A stretch of 29,626 bases of DNA from SIG440 sp045645485 (GCA_045645485.1 JAZRIX010000054.1:1-29626); one strand, 5' to 3'; positions 15,143 through 22,917 are shown, counted from the first letter of the stretch. Made by a program: numbers and translations. Notes: generated from the letters alone by a model not told the origin.

Positions 15143-15541
15143 AAAGTTCAATCCTTTCTTGCTTTTCTTCTATAAATATATTCAGTGTGCGGATTTTTAG
15201 AATAGCTTTGAGAAAAGAAGTCCGGATAACTAATATTAGTCTGAAAGAATACTTTGCTTGTATCTTTCTGTAACAAAGAGGCACATTATCTCACGACGTG
15301 AGAATATGCCTTGTTGCTGTTTGTTCCTCTTGCATACTTATCAAGCGTGGGTGCAATGAAAAAGTTTGTAATAAATGATGAAAGAGCGGGCAAAAATTTC
15401 TTACATTTTAAATTATAAGAATAGGAGCGGAAAGTGTTGGCAATGATATTTGTATAAGAAGTTCTAAAAGCTTTTTTGGTGAATATAAATTACATAAATA
15501 CTGATTTGGAATCACCAAAGTTTTTTAGGGAGTGAATTGTC
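15143..15541. other. 399-bp intergenic region with three dyads
   Basis: Divergent region between the deacetylase and the SSB-like gene. It holds the perfect palindrome ACTAATATTAGT (15229-15240), the 7-bp-arm dyad TCTCACG-A-CGTGAGA (15289-15303) inside a weaker GGCA...TGCC frame, and an 8-bp inverted repeat TTTGGTGA/TCACCAAA (15475-15482 and 15512-15519) followed by GTTTTTTA just before the ribosome site of the next gene. No coding frame or convincing sigma-A promoter was found, so control by a regulator or alternative sigma factor is possible. Confidence 0.5.
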
Positions 15542-16189
15542 TTGAATACAGAAAGTTGCATTGAAAACAATAAAGTTACTATTGCCGGAACTGTTGCCAG
15601 TGAGCCGGAGTTTTCACATGAGGTTTATGAAGAAGCATTTTATACCTTTATGCTGGATACTCCCAGACTCAGCGAAACCCGCGATACTGTCAGGGTGACG
15701 GTTTCGGAAAAATTTCTTGCGGGTGAAGGGATTAATGTTGGAGATAGAGTTGTGATAAAGGGTCAGTTCAGGTCCTATAACAACTTTACCAACATAGGAA
15801 ATCGCTTGATTCTGACGGTTTTTGTAAAGGATATCGAAAAAACAGAGGAAGAAGAAAAAAGCCTGAATACCATTTTCCTAAACGGCTACATATGCAAAAA
15901 GCCGATTTATCGCACTACGCCCTTTGGACGGGAAATCGCGGATATTCTTCTTGCGGTGAACCGCTCCTACAACAAGTCGGATTATATTCCGTGTATTGCC
16001 TGGGGCAGAAATGCAAAATATGCTGAATGCTTCAATGTGGGTGATAATGTAATTGTAAAGGGTCGTATTCAGAGCCGTGAGTACCAGAAGCGTCTGAGCG
16101 AAACAGAGGTTGAAAGCAAAACAGCATTTGAGGTTTCGGTATCAAAAATGGAAATCTGTGACAGGTATGCAAAGGAAAAAAGTATCTGA
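15542..16189 (+). CDS. SSB-like protein with two OB folds
   Basis: A 215-aa protein containing two tandem OB-fold domains of the single-stranded DNA-binding type. The first (about 9-97) has VTIAGTVASEPEFSHE and GDRVVIKGQFRSY; the second (about 107-205) has FLNGYICKKPIYRTTPFGREIADILLAVNR, YIPCIAWGRNA and GDNVIVKGRIQSREY. Ordinary SSB has one OB fold and an acidic C-terminal tail ending in a D-D-x-P-F type motif; that tail is absent here. It is thus an SSB paralogue, possibly one that binds ssDNA without recruiting the usual SSB partners. The start is TTG with AGGGAG about 9 nt upstream. It stands alone, between a 399-bp upstream region and its own terminator. Confidence 0.82.
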   Translation: MNTESCIENNKVTIAGTVASEPEFSHEVYEEAFYTFMLDTPRLSETRDTVRVTVSEKFLAGEGINVGDRVVIKGQFRSYNNFTNIGNRLILTVFVKDIEKTEEEEKSLNTIFLNGYICKKPIYRTTPFGREIADILLAVNRSYNKSDYIPCIAWGRNAKYAECFNVGDNVIVKGRIQSREYQKRLSETEVESKTAFEVSVSKMEICDRYAKEKSI

Positions 16190-16216
16190 ATTAAATGTGA
16201 ATATCACAAGGCTTGG

Positions 16217-16250
16217 ATGTCTCCCCTGAATTCTGAGGGGAGATATTTTT
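16217..16250 (+). terminator. Terminator after the SSB-like gene
   Basis: ATGTCTCCCCT / AGGGGAGATAT, 11-bp stem with one G-T pair and an 8-nt loop, followed by TTTTT. Confidence 0.93.
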
Positions 16251-16269
16251 ATGCAACAAAAACGAAAGG

Positions 16270-16297
16270 TTGCAAAAAACGAAAATTATGTTATAAT
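16270..16297 (+). promoter_or_regulatory. Sigma-A promoter for the MATE operon
   Basis: TTGCAA (16270-16275), 16-bp spacer, TATAAT (16292-16297) with an extended -10 TGT. It gives a short leader before the GTG at 16333. Confidence 0.85.
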
Positions 16298-16332
16298 AAC
16301 ACATAGAAACATAAACAATTGAAGGTGTTGAC

Positions 16333-17697
16333 GTGAAAGAAAAGACAGAGACGATTGATTTTTCAAAAGGGGCGGTCTGGAAGCTTATTCTTGCTCAGGC
16401 TGTGCCTCTTACGATTGCACAGATTGTACAGCTCCTTTATAACGTAGTTGACAGAATTTATATAGGGCATATGAAACAGGGAAACAGCCTTGCCCTTACC
16501 GGAGTGGGTCTGACCTTTCCTGTAATTACCCTTGTTATGGCATTCACGGCATTGTTCGGCATAGGCGGGGTTCCTTTGTTTTCTATGGCGAGGGGTGCAG
16601 AGGATGACCAAAAAGCAAAAAAGATTCTTGGAAATTCCTGTGCTTTGCTGTTGATTTGTGCTGCAACATTGACGGTGGTGTGCTATGTGTTCTGCAAGCC
16701 TATACTTTTTGCCTTTGGCGCAAGCGGTGAGTCCTTCCGTTATGCAAAAGAATATCTTGATATATATCTTTTGGGAACGGTTTTTTCTGTTCTCTCTACG
16801 GGACCCAACGGATACATAAATGCGCAGGGCTTTCCTAAGGTAGGAATGCTTTCTGTGGTTCTGGGAGCCGTTGTGAATATTGTGCTGGATCCGATTTTTA
16901 TTTTTGGTCTGGATATGGGTGTTTCGGGTGCCGCTCTTGCTACGGTGCTGAGTCAGGCTGTGTCAACGGTCTGGGTGCTGTCCTTTTTGATGGGAAAGAG
17001 GGCAGTGGTACAGCTTTCCATAAAAAGTATTTGCCTGAAATGGAGCATTACAAAAGATATATTCAGGCTGGGAACTGCCAATTTTATTATGCAGGGCACT
17101 ACCTGTCTTGTTCAGGTCGCGTGCAATTCAACCCTCCAGAGCTATGGCGGAGATGTTTACGTGGGGATTATGACGGTGGTGAACTCGGTTCGTGAAATTC
17201 TTATGCTTCCAGTAAGCGGAATTATGAACGGTGCTTTGCCGGTAATAGGTTTCAATTACGGAGCAAGGAAATATTCACGTGTGAGAGCGGGAATTCGGTT
17301 CAATGCCCTTTCGGGGGCGTTATATACATTGCTTGCCTGGATTGTGGTGGTGGTCTTTCCTTCTTTCTGGTTCGGAATTTTTTCGGATGACCCTCAGCTG
17401 GCAGCAGTGGGGAGCGGTGCTCTGAAGACCTACTTTTTTGGCTTTGTTTTTATGGCACTTCAATTTGCGGGACAATCTACTTTTCAGGCACTTGGGGAGG
17501 CAAAGCACGCAATTTTCTTTTCTCTTCTGAGAAAGGCGTTTATTGTGGTACCCCTGACCTATCTTTTGCCTGTGTTAGGGTTTGGAGCAGACGGCGTATT
17601 TCTGGCCGAACCCGTTTCCAACCTGATTGGAGGAGTTGCCTGCTTTCTTACTATGAGATTTACGGTTTACAAAAGGCTGGAGAATGAAATCTCTTGA
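16333..17697 (+). CDS. MATE-family cation-coupled efflux transporter
   Basis: A 454-aa protein with 12 predicted helices in two MATE repeats, of the MepA/NorM-like kind. Recognisable segments are LAQAVPLTIAQIVQLLYNVVDRIYIGH at the N-terminus, VVNIVLDPIFIFGLDMGVSGAALATVLSQ at the end of the first half, and LMLPVSGIMNGALPVIGFNYGARKY in the second. Such proteins export cationic drugs or metabolites using Na+ or H+ gradients; the substrate cannot be inferred. The start is GTG with AAGGTG upstream. It leads an operon with DUF1294 and formyltransferase-like genes; that the three cooperate is not established. Confidence 0.93.
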   Translation: MKEKTETIDFSKGAVWKLILAQAVPLTIAQIVQLLYNVVDRIYIGHMKQGNSLALTGVGLTFPVITLVMAFTALFGIGGVPLFSMARGAEDDQKAKKILGNSCALLLICAATLTVVCYVFCKPILFAFGASGESFRYAKEYLDIYLLGTVFSVLSTGPNGYINAQGFPKVGMLSVVLGAVVNIVLDPIFIFGLDMGVSGAALATVLSQAVSTVWVLSFLMGKRAVVQLSIKSICLKWSITKDIFRLGTANFIMQGTTCLVQVACNSTLQSYGGDVYVGIMTVVNSVREILMLPVSGIMNGALPVIGFNYGARKYSRVRAGIRFNALSGALYTLLAWIVVVVFPSFWFGIFSDDPQLAAVGSGALKTYFFGFVFMALQFAGQSTFQALGEAKHAIFFSLLRKAFIVVPLTYLLPVLGFGADGVFLAEPVSNLIGGVACFLTMRFTVYKRLENEIS

Positions 17698-17710
17698 ATG
17701 TGGTGATATT

Positions 17711-17989
17711 ATGAGTTGGAATTATATTATTATTGGATGGAATCTGTTTGTTATGCTGGTTTTCGGTGCGGACAAGCTTTTTGCAAGAAAGGGTGCACGA
17801 AGAATAAGTGAAAAAGCATTGCTTATTCTCAGCTTTGCCCTGGGCGGAATCGGAGGATTGTTCGGTATGGTGATTTTTAATCACAAAACAAGCAAGCCGA
17901 AGTTCAGGTTTCATGTGCCGTTGGCGGCAATTTTTACATACTTTGCCTTTTGGGCGTTTTTTCATTATATTATTCAGGGTGTGATTTGA
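17711..17989 (+). CDS. DUF1294 small membrane protein
   Basis: A 92-aa protein with three membrane segments. The DUF1294 pattern is visible: GADKLFARKGARRISEKALL after helix 1, a glycine-rich helix (LGGIGGLFGMVIF) and the short basic loop NHKTSKPKFR before the last helix. The function is unknown. ATG 17711 has GGTGA closely upstream and lies 13 nt after the MATE stop. Its TGA overlaps the ATG of the next gene (TGATG type), so the two are translationally coupled. Confidence 0.85.
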   Translation: MSWNYIIIGWNLFVMLVFGADKLFARKGARRISEKALLILSFALGGIGGLFGMVIFNHKTSKPKFRFHVPLAAIFTYFAFWAFFHYIIQGVI

Positions 17990-18771
17990 TGAAGATTGCA
18001 TATATCGGAATTGATTTGTTTTTTGAGGCTCTCGAGAGTCTGGGAACGTGCGGTTGTGAAATTGCAGAGATTTTTTCCTGCGAAACCGACAATAAAACTG
18101 AATTTAATTTGAAAATACGGGAGTATGCGGAGAAAAACCGCATCCCCTGCAAGCTGACACGTATTACACGTGAGGATATAGAACGCCTGAAGGATGAGGG
18201 TTGTGATTTTGCAGTTTGTGCAGGGTATTATTTCAGAATTCCTGCTGATACAGGCTTTCCTATTGTAAACATTCATCCCAGTCTTTTGCCTGTTGGCAGA
18301 GGTTCGTGGCCCATGCCTCAGACTATTCTCAGAGGTATGAAAAAAAGCGGAGTTACGGTTCACAAAATAGCCCAAGACTTTGATACGGGTGATATTCTCT
18401 TGCAGAGGGAGTTTGAACTTGAAGAAAAAGAAACGCTTGTGAGCTTTATGGAAAAGGTGTATGGTGTAATTCCTCAAATGATGGAAGAGCTTGTATCGGA
18501 TTTTGAAAACTTGTGGAAAAGTGCACGTCCTCAACCTGTAGAAGAATACTGGACGGCACCCGTTCGTGATGAAATGACCGTAAGAAAGGAAATGTCAGCA
18601 GAAGAAGCGGATAAAATCCTCAGAGCATTTCTGGGTTATGAATGTTTTTATGATGGTGATGAGCTTTTTGAAATCATAGGCGGAAGAGCCTTTGAGGGAG
18701 AATGTCCTGACGGGGCATTGCCTTTGAAAGACGGATATATTGAATATGAAAAAATATGCAGAATTTATTAA
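17989..18771 (+). CDS. Formyltransferase-fold protein (Fmt-like)
   Basis: A 260-aa protein with a complete formyltransferase active site: Asn94 and His96 in IVNIHPSLLP, and Asp132 in DFDTGDIL, matching the N-H-D triad of Fmt/PurN-type enzymes that use 10-formyl-THF. PVGRGSWPM replaces the RGAxP substrate loop of methionyl-tRNA formyltransferase, and the C-terminal part (about 190-260) is a shortened version of the Fmt C-terminal domain with IL RAFLGYECF-DGDELFEI. At 260 aa against about 310 for Fmt, and in an efflux operon without def or priA nearby, it is more likely a specialised formyltransferase than housekeeping fmt. The acceptor (amino sugar, amino acid or other amine) is unknown. Confidence 0.82.
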   Translation: MKIAYIGIDLFFEALESLGTCGCEIAEIFSCETDNKTEFNLKIREYAEKNRIPCKLTRITREDIERLKDEGCDFAVCAGYYFRIPADTGFPIVNIHPSLLPVGRGSWPMPQTILRGMKKSGVTVHKIAQDFDTGDILLQREFELEEKETLVSFMEKVYGVIPQMMEELVSDFENLWKSARPQPVEEYWTAPVRDEMTVRKEMSAEEADKILRAFLGYECFYDGDELFEIIGGRAFEGECPDGALPLKDGYIEYEKICRIY

Positions 18772-18775
18772 TGAA

Positions 18776-18803
18776 AGAGGGTGTCACGTTAGCGACACCC
18801 TCT
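18776..18803. terminator. Convergent-gene terminator hairpin
   Basis: AGAGGGTGTC / GACACCCTCT, a perfect 10-bp stem with an 8-nt loop, between convergent stops at 18771 and 18805. The U-runs on both sides are short (CTCTCTTATAA; TTTCATT), but position and stem strength support a shared terminator. Confidence 0.75.
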
Positions 18804-18804
18804 C

Positions 18805-19479
18805 TTATAACATTTCAATATGTTTTGCTATATTTTGCATTTCCTCGTCCGTTGCGGAAATTACCTCGGCACATTTGTGAAGCCGTAAGGCAATTCCTTC
18901 TGGGTCGGGGATATCTTTTTTGTATTTTACCTGATGCTCAAGAGTTGCCCAGAAGTCCATTGCAATGGTTCGTATCTGCACCTCTACCTTTATATTTTGC
19001 TTTTTGTCGGAGAAGAAAACGGGAATTTCGATTATCATATGATAACTGCGGTATCCGTTTTTCTTTGGATTCTTTATATAATCCTTTACCGCAAGCAGTG
19101 ACACATCATCCTGCTGTGTAAGCATATTTGCAACGGTGTATATATCATCAATAAACGGGCAGACCACACGTACACCTGCTACGTCGTTGAGATTTTCGGA
19201 AATAGATTCAAGGGTGATTTCCTTGTCAAGCCGAAGAAGCTTTTCTGCTATGCTCTGCGGCTTTTTGATTCGGTATTTTATACTTTCGATGGGGTTGCGT
19301 CTCTGTCGCACCGACATTTCGTGACTGAGAATTTCCAGCTTGGTGGTAACTTCCTGAATGGCGCACTGATAAATCATCATCAGCTCTTCAAACTGCTTTG
19401 CGTAATCGGCAAAAATTTTGCCTGTATCTTCGGGAATATTGACCTGAGGAAGAAATGCTTTTCTGAGTTCTTTTTCCAT
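18805..19479 (-). CDS. relQ: Small alarmone synthetase, RelQ/YjbM type
   Basis: A 224-aa single-domain (p)ppGpp synthetase: moves pyrophosphate from ATP to GDP or GTP. The synthetase motifs are SIKYRIKKPQSIAEKL (66-81), NLNDVAGVRVVCPF (97-109), KDYIKNPKKNGYRSYH (132-147), VEVQIRT (165-171) and FWATLEHQVKYK (176-187). The HD hydrolase, TGS and ACT domains of RelA/SpoT are absent, as in RelQ/RelP. The length and C-terminal helices fit the tetrameric RelQ group. It starts 15 nt after proA with AAAGGTG upstream, so it is co-transcribed with proA from 20760-20788. Confidence 0.9.
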   Translation of the reverse strand: MEKELRKAFLPQVNIPEDTGKIFADYAKQFEELMMIYQCAIQEVTTKLEILSHEMSVRQRRNPIESIKYRIKKPQSIAEKLLRLDKEITLESISENLNDVAGVRVVCPFIDDIYTVANMLTQQDDVSLLAVKDYIKNPKKNGYRSYHMIIEIPVFFSDKKQNIKVEVQIRTIAMDFWATLEHQVKYKKDIPDPEGIALRLHKCAEVISATDEEMQNIAKHIEML

Positions 19480-19494
19480 AATTTACACCTTTCG

Positions 19495-20739
19495 TCAGCG
19501 GATATGCCCGTTTCCGCGAATAATGTATTTTGTTGTGGTAAGTGCTTTCAGACCCATAGGCCCTCTTGCGTGGATTTTCTGGGTGCTGATTCCGATTTCT
19601 GCACCAAAGCCAAATTCAAATCCGTCGGTAAATCTGGTGGATGCATTGACATAAACTGCCGCCGCATCAACGGATTCCAGAAATTTCTGTGAGTTTGTAT
19701 AGCTTTCGGTTATGATGGCTTCGGAGTGCTTGCTTCCGTATTTGTTTATGTGAGAAATGGCTTCGTCCATATTTTCCACAACCTTAACCCCGATTTTCAG
19801 GTCAAGATATTCTGTTCCCCAGTCTTCTTCTGTTGCGGGAATGCATTGGGCAAAAACCTTGCAAACCGTGCTGTCGCCCGTGATGACCACCCCTTTGTCC
19901 TGTAATTCACCAAGAATCTGCGGCAGAAATTCCTCTGCAACAGATTTGTGCACAAGAAGCTTTTCTTCAGCATTGCAGACAGAGGGACGTGAGGTTTTGG
20001 CGTTTATAATTATTTTCTTTGCCATTTCAAAATCTGCACTTTCGTCAACAAAGACGTGACAGTTTCCTGTTCCTGTTTCGATTGCGGGAACTGTTGCATT
20101 TTCCACAACACTTCGTATAAGTCCTGCACCGCCGCGGGGAATGATTACGTCAAGATAGTCATTGAGCTTCATCAGTGCAAGGGCACTTTCGCGGCTTGTA
20201 TCTTCAACAAGGTTTACGCAGTCCTGAGGGAGACCTGCCGCCTCAAGAGCTTCACGGATTACCTTTGTTATTGCCATGCTTGATTTGTGAGCCTCTTTTC
20301 CGCAACGAAGAATGCAGGCGTTTCCTGACTTGATACAAAGCGCTGCGGCATCGGCTGTCACATTGGGGCGAGCTTCATAAATTATTCCCACAACACCCAA
20401 GGGCACCCGCATTTCACCGATGTGGAGACCGTTGGGGCGTTTGAATTCCCCTGTCACTTCGCCGATGGGGTCGGGAAGTTCGGCTATCTGGCGAATCCCT
20501 TCGGACATTGCACCAATACGGTCTTTGTTCAGTGTAAGTCTGTCAATAAGACCCTCTGAAATACCATTTGCACGTGCGGCGTCGATATCCTTTTTGTTTT
20601 CATCAAGAATGTATGCTGTATTTTCAGCAAATGCCTCTGCTATTTTGTATAAAGCGGCATTTTTTTGGTCTGTTCCTGCTGTTGCAAGAACAGATGCCGC
20701 CGCTTTTGCAGCTTTGCCTTTTTCTGTAAGTTCAATCAT
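19495..20739 (-). CDS. proA: Glutamate-5-semialdehyde dehydrogenase (gamma-glutamyl phosphate reductase)
   Basis: A 414-aa ProA of full family length: NADPH-dependent reduction of gamma-glutamyl phosphate to glutamate semialdehyde, the second step of proline synthesis. The catalytic cysteine is Cys255 in RPSVCNAEEKLLVH. Other family segments are GVVGIIYEARPNVT (115-128), IIPRGGAGLI (199-208) and the C-terminal FEFGFGAEIGISTQKIHARGP. GAGGTG precedes the ATG. The usual partner proB (glutamate 5-kinase) is not adjacent; relQ follows instead. Confidence 0.96.
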   Translation of the reverse strand: MIELTEKGKAAKAAASVLATAGTDQKNAALYKIAEAFAENTAYILDENKKDIDAARANGISEGLIDRLTLNKDRIGAMSEGIRQIAELPDPIGEVTGEFKRPNGLHIGEMRVPLGVVGIIYEARPNVTADAAALCIKSGNACILRCGKEAHKSSMAITKVIREALEAAGLPQDCVNLVEDTSRESALALMKLNDYLDVIIPRGGAGLIRSVVENATVPAIETGTGNCHVFVDESADFEMAKKIIINAKTSRPSVCNAEEKLLVHKSVAEEFLPQILGELQDKGVVITGDSTVCKVFAQCIPATEEDWGTEYLDLKIGVKVVENMDEAISHINKYGSKHSEAIITESYTNSQKFLESVDAAAVYVNASTRFTDGFEFGFGAEIGISTQKIHARGPMGLKALTTTKYIIRGNGHIR

Positions 20740-20759
20740 CTTTTGTCACCTCTGAAAAA

Positions 20760-20788
20760 ATTATATCATATAAAAATGTGTTTTGCAA
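20760..20788 (-). promoter_or_regulatory. Sigma-A promoter for proA-relQ
   Basis: On the minus strand TTGCAA (20783-20788), 17-bp spacer, TATAAT (20760-20765). The start site falls about 14 nt before the ATG, so the leader is nearly absent and there is no room for a riboswitch or T-box. Confidence 0.88.
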
Positions 20789-20793
20789 TAGTT

Positions 20794-20839
20794 GTTATCC
20801 TTTGTTTACACAAGGTTAACGGTATGTTCATATTATGAA
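20794..20839. promoter_or_regulatory. Two dyads upstream of the proA promoter
   Basis: An imperfect dyad, GTTATCCTTTG...CAAGGTTAAC, spans 20794-20820, immediately upstream of the proA -35 box. TTCATA-T-TATGAA, perfect 6-bp arms, is at 20827-20839. Either could be an operator. In the rest of the 20740-21058 gap there is a weak hairpin, TCACAAAAGA/TCTTTGTGA, near 20912-20943, and the promoter at 20996-21024; no convincing gene was found. Confidence 0.4.
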
Positions 20840-20995
20840 AGAACGGCTGGGTTTTTGTCTCATTCAACCTATATTTATCTTATCACAGCAAAAGAAAAAT
20901 GTAAAGAATTTGTCACAAAAGAACATACAAGAAGTCTTTGTGATAGTTTTTGCAGAAGATGATGACTGTATGGCATATTTTGCATACCAAAAAAT

Positions 20996-21024
20996 TTGCA
21001 TTGACAAAAACTATATGGTAAAAT
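20996..21024 (+). promoter_or_regulatory. Probable promoter for the noc-like gene
   Basis: TTGCAT (20996-21001), 17-bp spacer, TAAAAT (21019-21024) preceded by TATGG (extended -10), the same -10 context as the apbE promoter. An overlapping TTGACA at 21001-21006 has no well-spaced strong -10. Confidence 0.55.
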
Positions 21025-21058
21025 ATGTAAAAAAGAATTTGTGGAAAGGTTGTGCAGT

Positions 21059-21877
21059 ATGTCTATTTTTACAGAAGAAAAAAATTCCAGTGCAGTGTAT
21101 CTTCCTATTGAAAATGTAAGGCTGAATCCCTATCAGCCCAGACGGGAAATGGACAGGGAGTCTCTTGAGGAGCTTTGTGCATCAATAAAGCAGTACGGAC
21201 TTATGCAGCCTGTAGTGGTAAGAAGAATCAATGAAAGAGACTTTGAGCTGATTGCAGGGGAACGTCGGCTCAGGGCGTGCCGTATGGCGGGACTTGTGCA
21301 GATTTCGGCAATTGTAGTCCGTGCGGGGGGGACAGACAGTGCGGTTATGGCTCTGATTGAGAATATCCAGAGAGAAAATCTGGGGTATATTGATGAGGCT
21401 ATGGCTTTTTGCACTCTGATTTCCGAACACGGAATAACACAGGAGGAGCTTGCGGGCAGGGTGGGGAAAAGTCAGTCCACCATTGCAAACAAAATAAGAA
21501 TTCTCAAGCTGTCACCTGAGATACAGCGGATGCTGAGTGAGTATGAGCTCAGTGAAAGACACGCAAGAGCATTGCTTCGTCTTCCTGATGAGAAAACAAG
21601 GCTTCGGGCGCTTAATCTTATTGTTTCACGTGGGTTGAATGTTTCAAAAACAGAGGAGCTTGTTGAAAGTCTGCTGTCTACGGGAAAGCCTCCTGTTGAA
21701 AAAAAGAACGGGGAAGTGCGTGTATTCAAGGATGTAAGAATATTCTCAAACACCATAAGCAAGGCTGTGGATATGATGAAGCAGTCGGGGATTGATGCCA
21801 GAACATCGAAAACAGAGAACGATGAATATATTGAATACACCATAAAAATTCCCAAAAGTCTGAAAAATATGGTATAA
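21059..21877 (+). CDS. noc: ParB/Noc-family nucleoid occlusion or segregation protein
   Basis: A 272-aa ParB-like CTPase clamp. The order is the ParB N-domain with NPYQPR (23-28), the CTP-binding GERRLRA (67-73) and ENIQREN (101-107), a helix-turn-helix at about 127-150 (ELAGRVGKSQSTIANKIRIL), then linker and C-terminal dimer region. No ParA/Soj gene is adjacent, which favours Noc over a ParAB partner. The short N-terminus MSIFTEEKNS does not form the obvious basic amphipathic membrane helix of Bacillus Noc, so membrane anchoring is doubtful. The start at 21059 has AAAGG about 9 nt upstream. No parS- or NBS-like 14-16-bp palindrome was found in the window. Noc versus orphan ParB is unresolved. 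Confidence 0.85.
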   Translation: MSIFTEEKNSSAVYLPIENVRLNPYQPRREMDRESLEELCASIKQYGLMQPVVVRRINERDFELIAGERRLRACRMAGLVQISAIVVRAGGTDSAVMALIENIQRENLGYIDEAMAFCTLISEHGITQEELAGRVGKSQSTIANKIRILKLSPEIQRMLSEYELSERHARALLRLPDEKTRLRALNLIVSRGLNVSKTEELVESLLSTGKPPVEKKNGEVRVFKDVRIFSNTISKAVDMMKQSGIDARTSKTENDEYIEYTIKIPKSLKNMV

Positions 21878-21969
21878 AACCTGCAGAACGGTCAACACTT
21901 TATGTGAGGAAGGCAGAAAGATAAACTTTCAAAAACCTTCTTTCATAAATTGCGGAGGTGTTGAACTGA

Positions 21970-22758
21970 ATGAAAAAAGACAAAAGGAAAAAGTGGAAAG
22001 AGCTTCTGAAAAAGACGGCGGAAAGCAAGGGGTTTTACATAGCCCTGCTTTCATTGATAATGATTATCGGGGTTTATGTATATGCCGGAAATATGAAAAA
22101 GAATATGGAGAAAGAGTTTGTTGCCTTTGATGACCACGCCTGGCAGGAGGCTCTGGACGAAAGTGATATAGAAGTGGTGGATATTGATGAGGCTGTTTTT
22201 TCGGATAACGCTCCGATACAATCCGAACCCGTGAAGGAAAGCAGTGCTCCCGTCCAAAAAACCAAAACAGCAGTTGTCTATGAAAAAACTGCGAACTTGC
22301 AGACAGAGCAGGAAGAGGCTGTTCCGACAAATGCAGAGCCAAAGAACAGTCTTTCAATGTCAATGCCCTGTGACGGAAAGGTTGTTGCAGAATGTTCCGT
22401 AGATGAACTGGTATTTTGCAGCACCACAAAGGACTGGCGTACTCACAACGGTATAGACATTGCCACAGAGGAAGGAACTTCGGTGAAGGCTGCGGAAAAG
22501 GGTGTTGTATCCAAGGTCTTTGAGGATGAGGAAATGGGCATTGTAGTAACCGTTGAGCACACGGGAGGAATAACCACGGTATATTCAAATCTTGAAAGTC
22601 TTGATTTTATAAGTGCCGGAAAGCAAGTGAAAAAAGGCGATATTATAGGGAGCGTAGGCAAACCGGGTACTCTTGAAGCTGATATGGAGCCTCACCTTCA
22701 TTTTGAAGTGCTTTCCAAGGGCGAATACCAAAATCCTGTAAATTATATCGGAAATTAA
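21970..22758 (+). CDS. M23/LytM-domain membrane protein, SpoIIQ-like
   Basis: A 262-aa bitopic protein: basic cytoplasmic start, membrane helix about 22-39, an acidic low-complexity linker (50-130), and a LytM domain at about 133-260. The zinc ligands look intact: His159 and Asp163 (HNGIDIA) and the HLH pair His242/His244. SpoIIQ of Bacillus lacks part of this site while clostridial SpoIIQ keeps it, so an active endopeptidase of the clostridial SpoIIQ type is the best guess. Such proteins pair with SpoIIIAH during spore engulfment. GGAGGTG lies about 9 nt before the ATG. Neither a sigma-A nor a clear sigma-F promoter could be recognised in the 92-bp gap. A vegetative wall hydrolase is the alternative. 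Confidence 0.82.
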   Translation: MKKDKRKKWKELLKKTAESKGFYIALLSLIMIIGVYVYAGNMKKNMEKEFVAFDDHAWQEALDESDIEVVDIDEAVFSDNAPIQSEPVKESSAPVQKTKTAVVYEKTANLQTEQEEAVPTNAEPKNSLSMSMPCDGKVVAECSVDELVFCSTTKDWRTHNGIDIATEEGTSVKAAEKGVVSKVFEDEEMGIVVTVEHTGGITTVYSNLESLDFISAGKQVKKGDIIGSVGKPGTLEADMEPHLHFEVLSKGEYQNPVNYIGN

Positions 22759-22812
22759 AGAAAAGACAGCCACAGGCTCAGGTTTGTTACCCCCCTAAAT
22801 ATTTATTATATA

Positions 22813-22858
22813 GGAAGAAGTCACAGAGAAGTTGCAGAACTTTTTTGTGGCTTCTTCC
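22813..22858. other. Long nested stem-loop
   Basis: GGAAGAAGTCACA / TGTGGCTTCTTCC form a 13-bp stem with one G-T pair. Its loop contains a second hairpin, AAGTT/AACTT. The flank is CTTTGCG and not a U-run, so it is not a classical terminator on the plus strand, though it may end the M23 transcript or be a repeat element. The remaining 22759-22989 DNA holds the uppP promoter only. Confidence 0.6.
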
Positions 22859-22888
22859 CTTTGCGCCAATAATTTTCATCAAAAAGAC

Positions 22889-22917
22889 TTGTAACGGCAG
22901 AAAATTTGTGATAAAAT
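22889..22917 (+). promoter_or_regulatory. Promoter for uppP
   Basis: TTGTAA (22889-22894), 17-bp spacer, TAAAAT (22912-22917) in the context TTTGTGATAAAAT. Confidence 0.7.

Noticed and set aside
15289..15303. TCTCACGACGTGAGA as a parS or LexA site
   Set aside because: It has an extra central base and lacks the parS TGTTTCACGTGAAACA flanks; it does not match the Firmicutes LexA box CGAAC-N4-GTTCG.
18756..19121. Plus-strand open frame across the relQ terminator
   Set aside because: Antisense to relQ with intact RelQ motifs; no ribosome site.
20740..20795. Riboswitch or T-box controlling proA
   Set aside because: The promoter lies 21 bp from the start codon, leaving no room for a structured leader.
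20835..21119. Plus-strand 94-codon open frame before the noc-like gene
   Set aside because: It runs through the noc promoter and into the gene in another frame, has no ribosome site and low-complexity composition.
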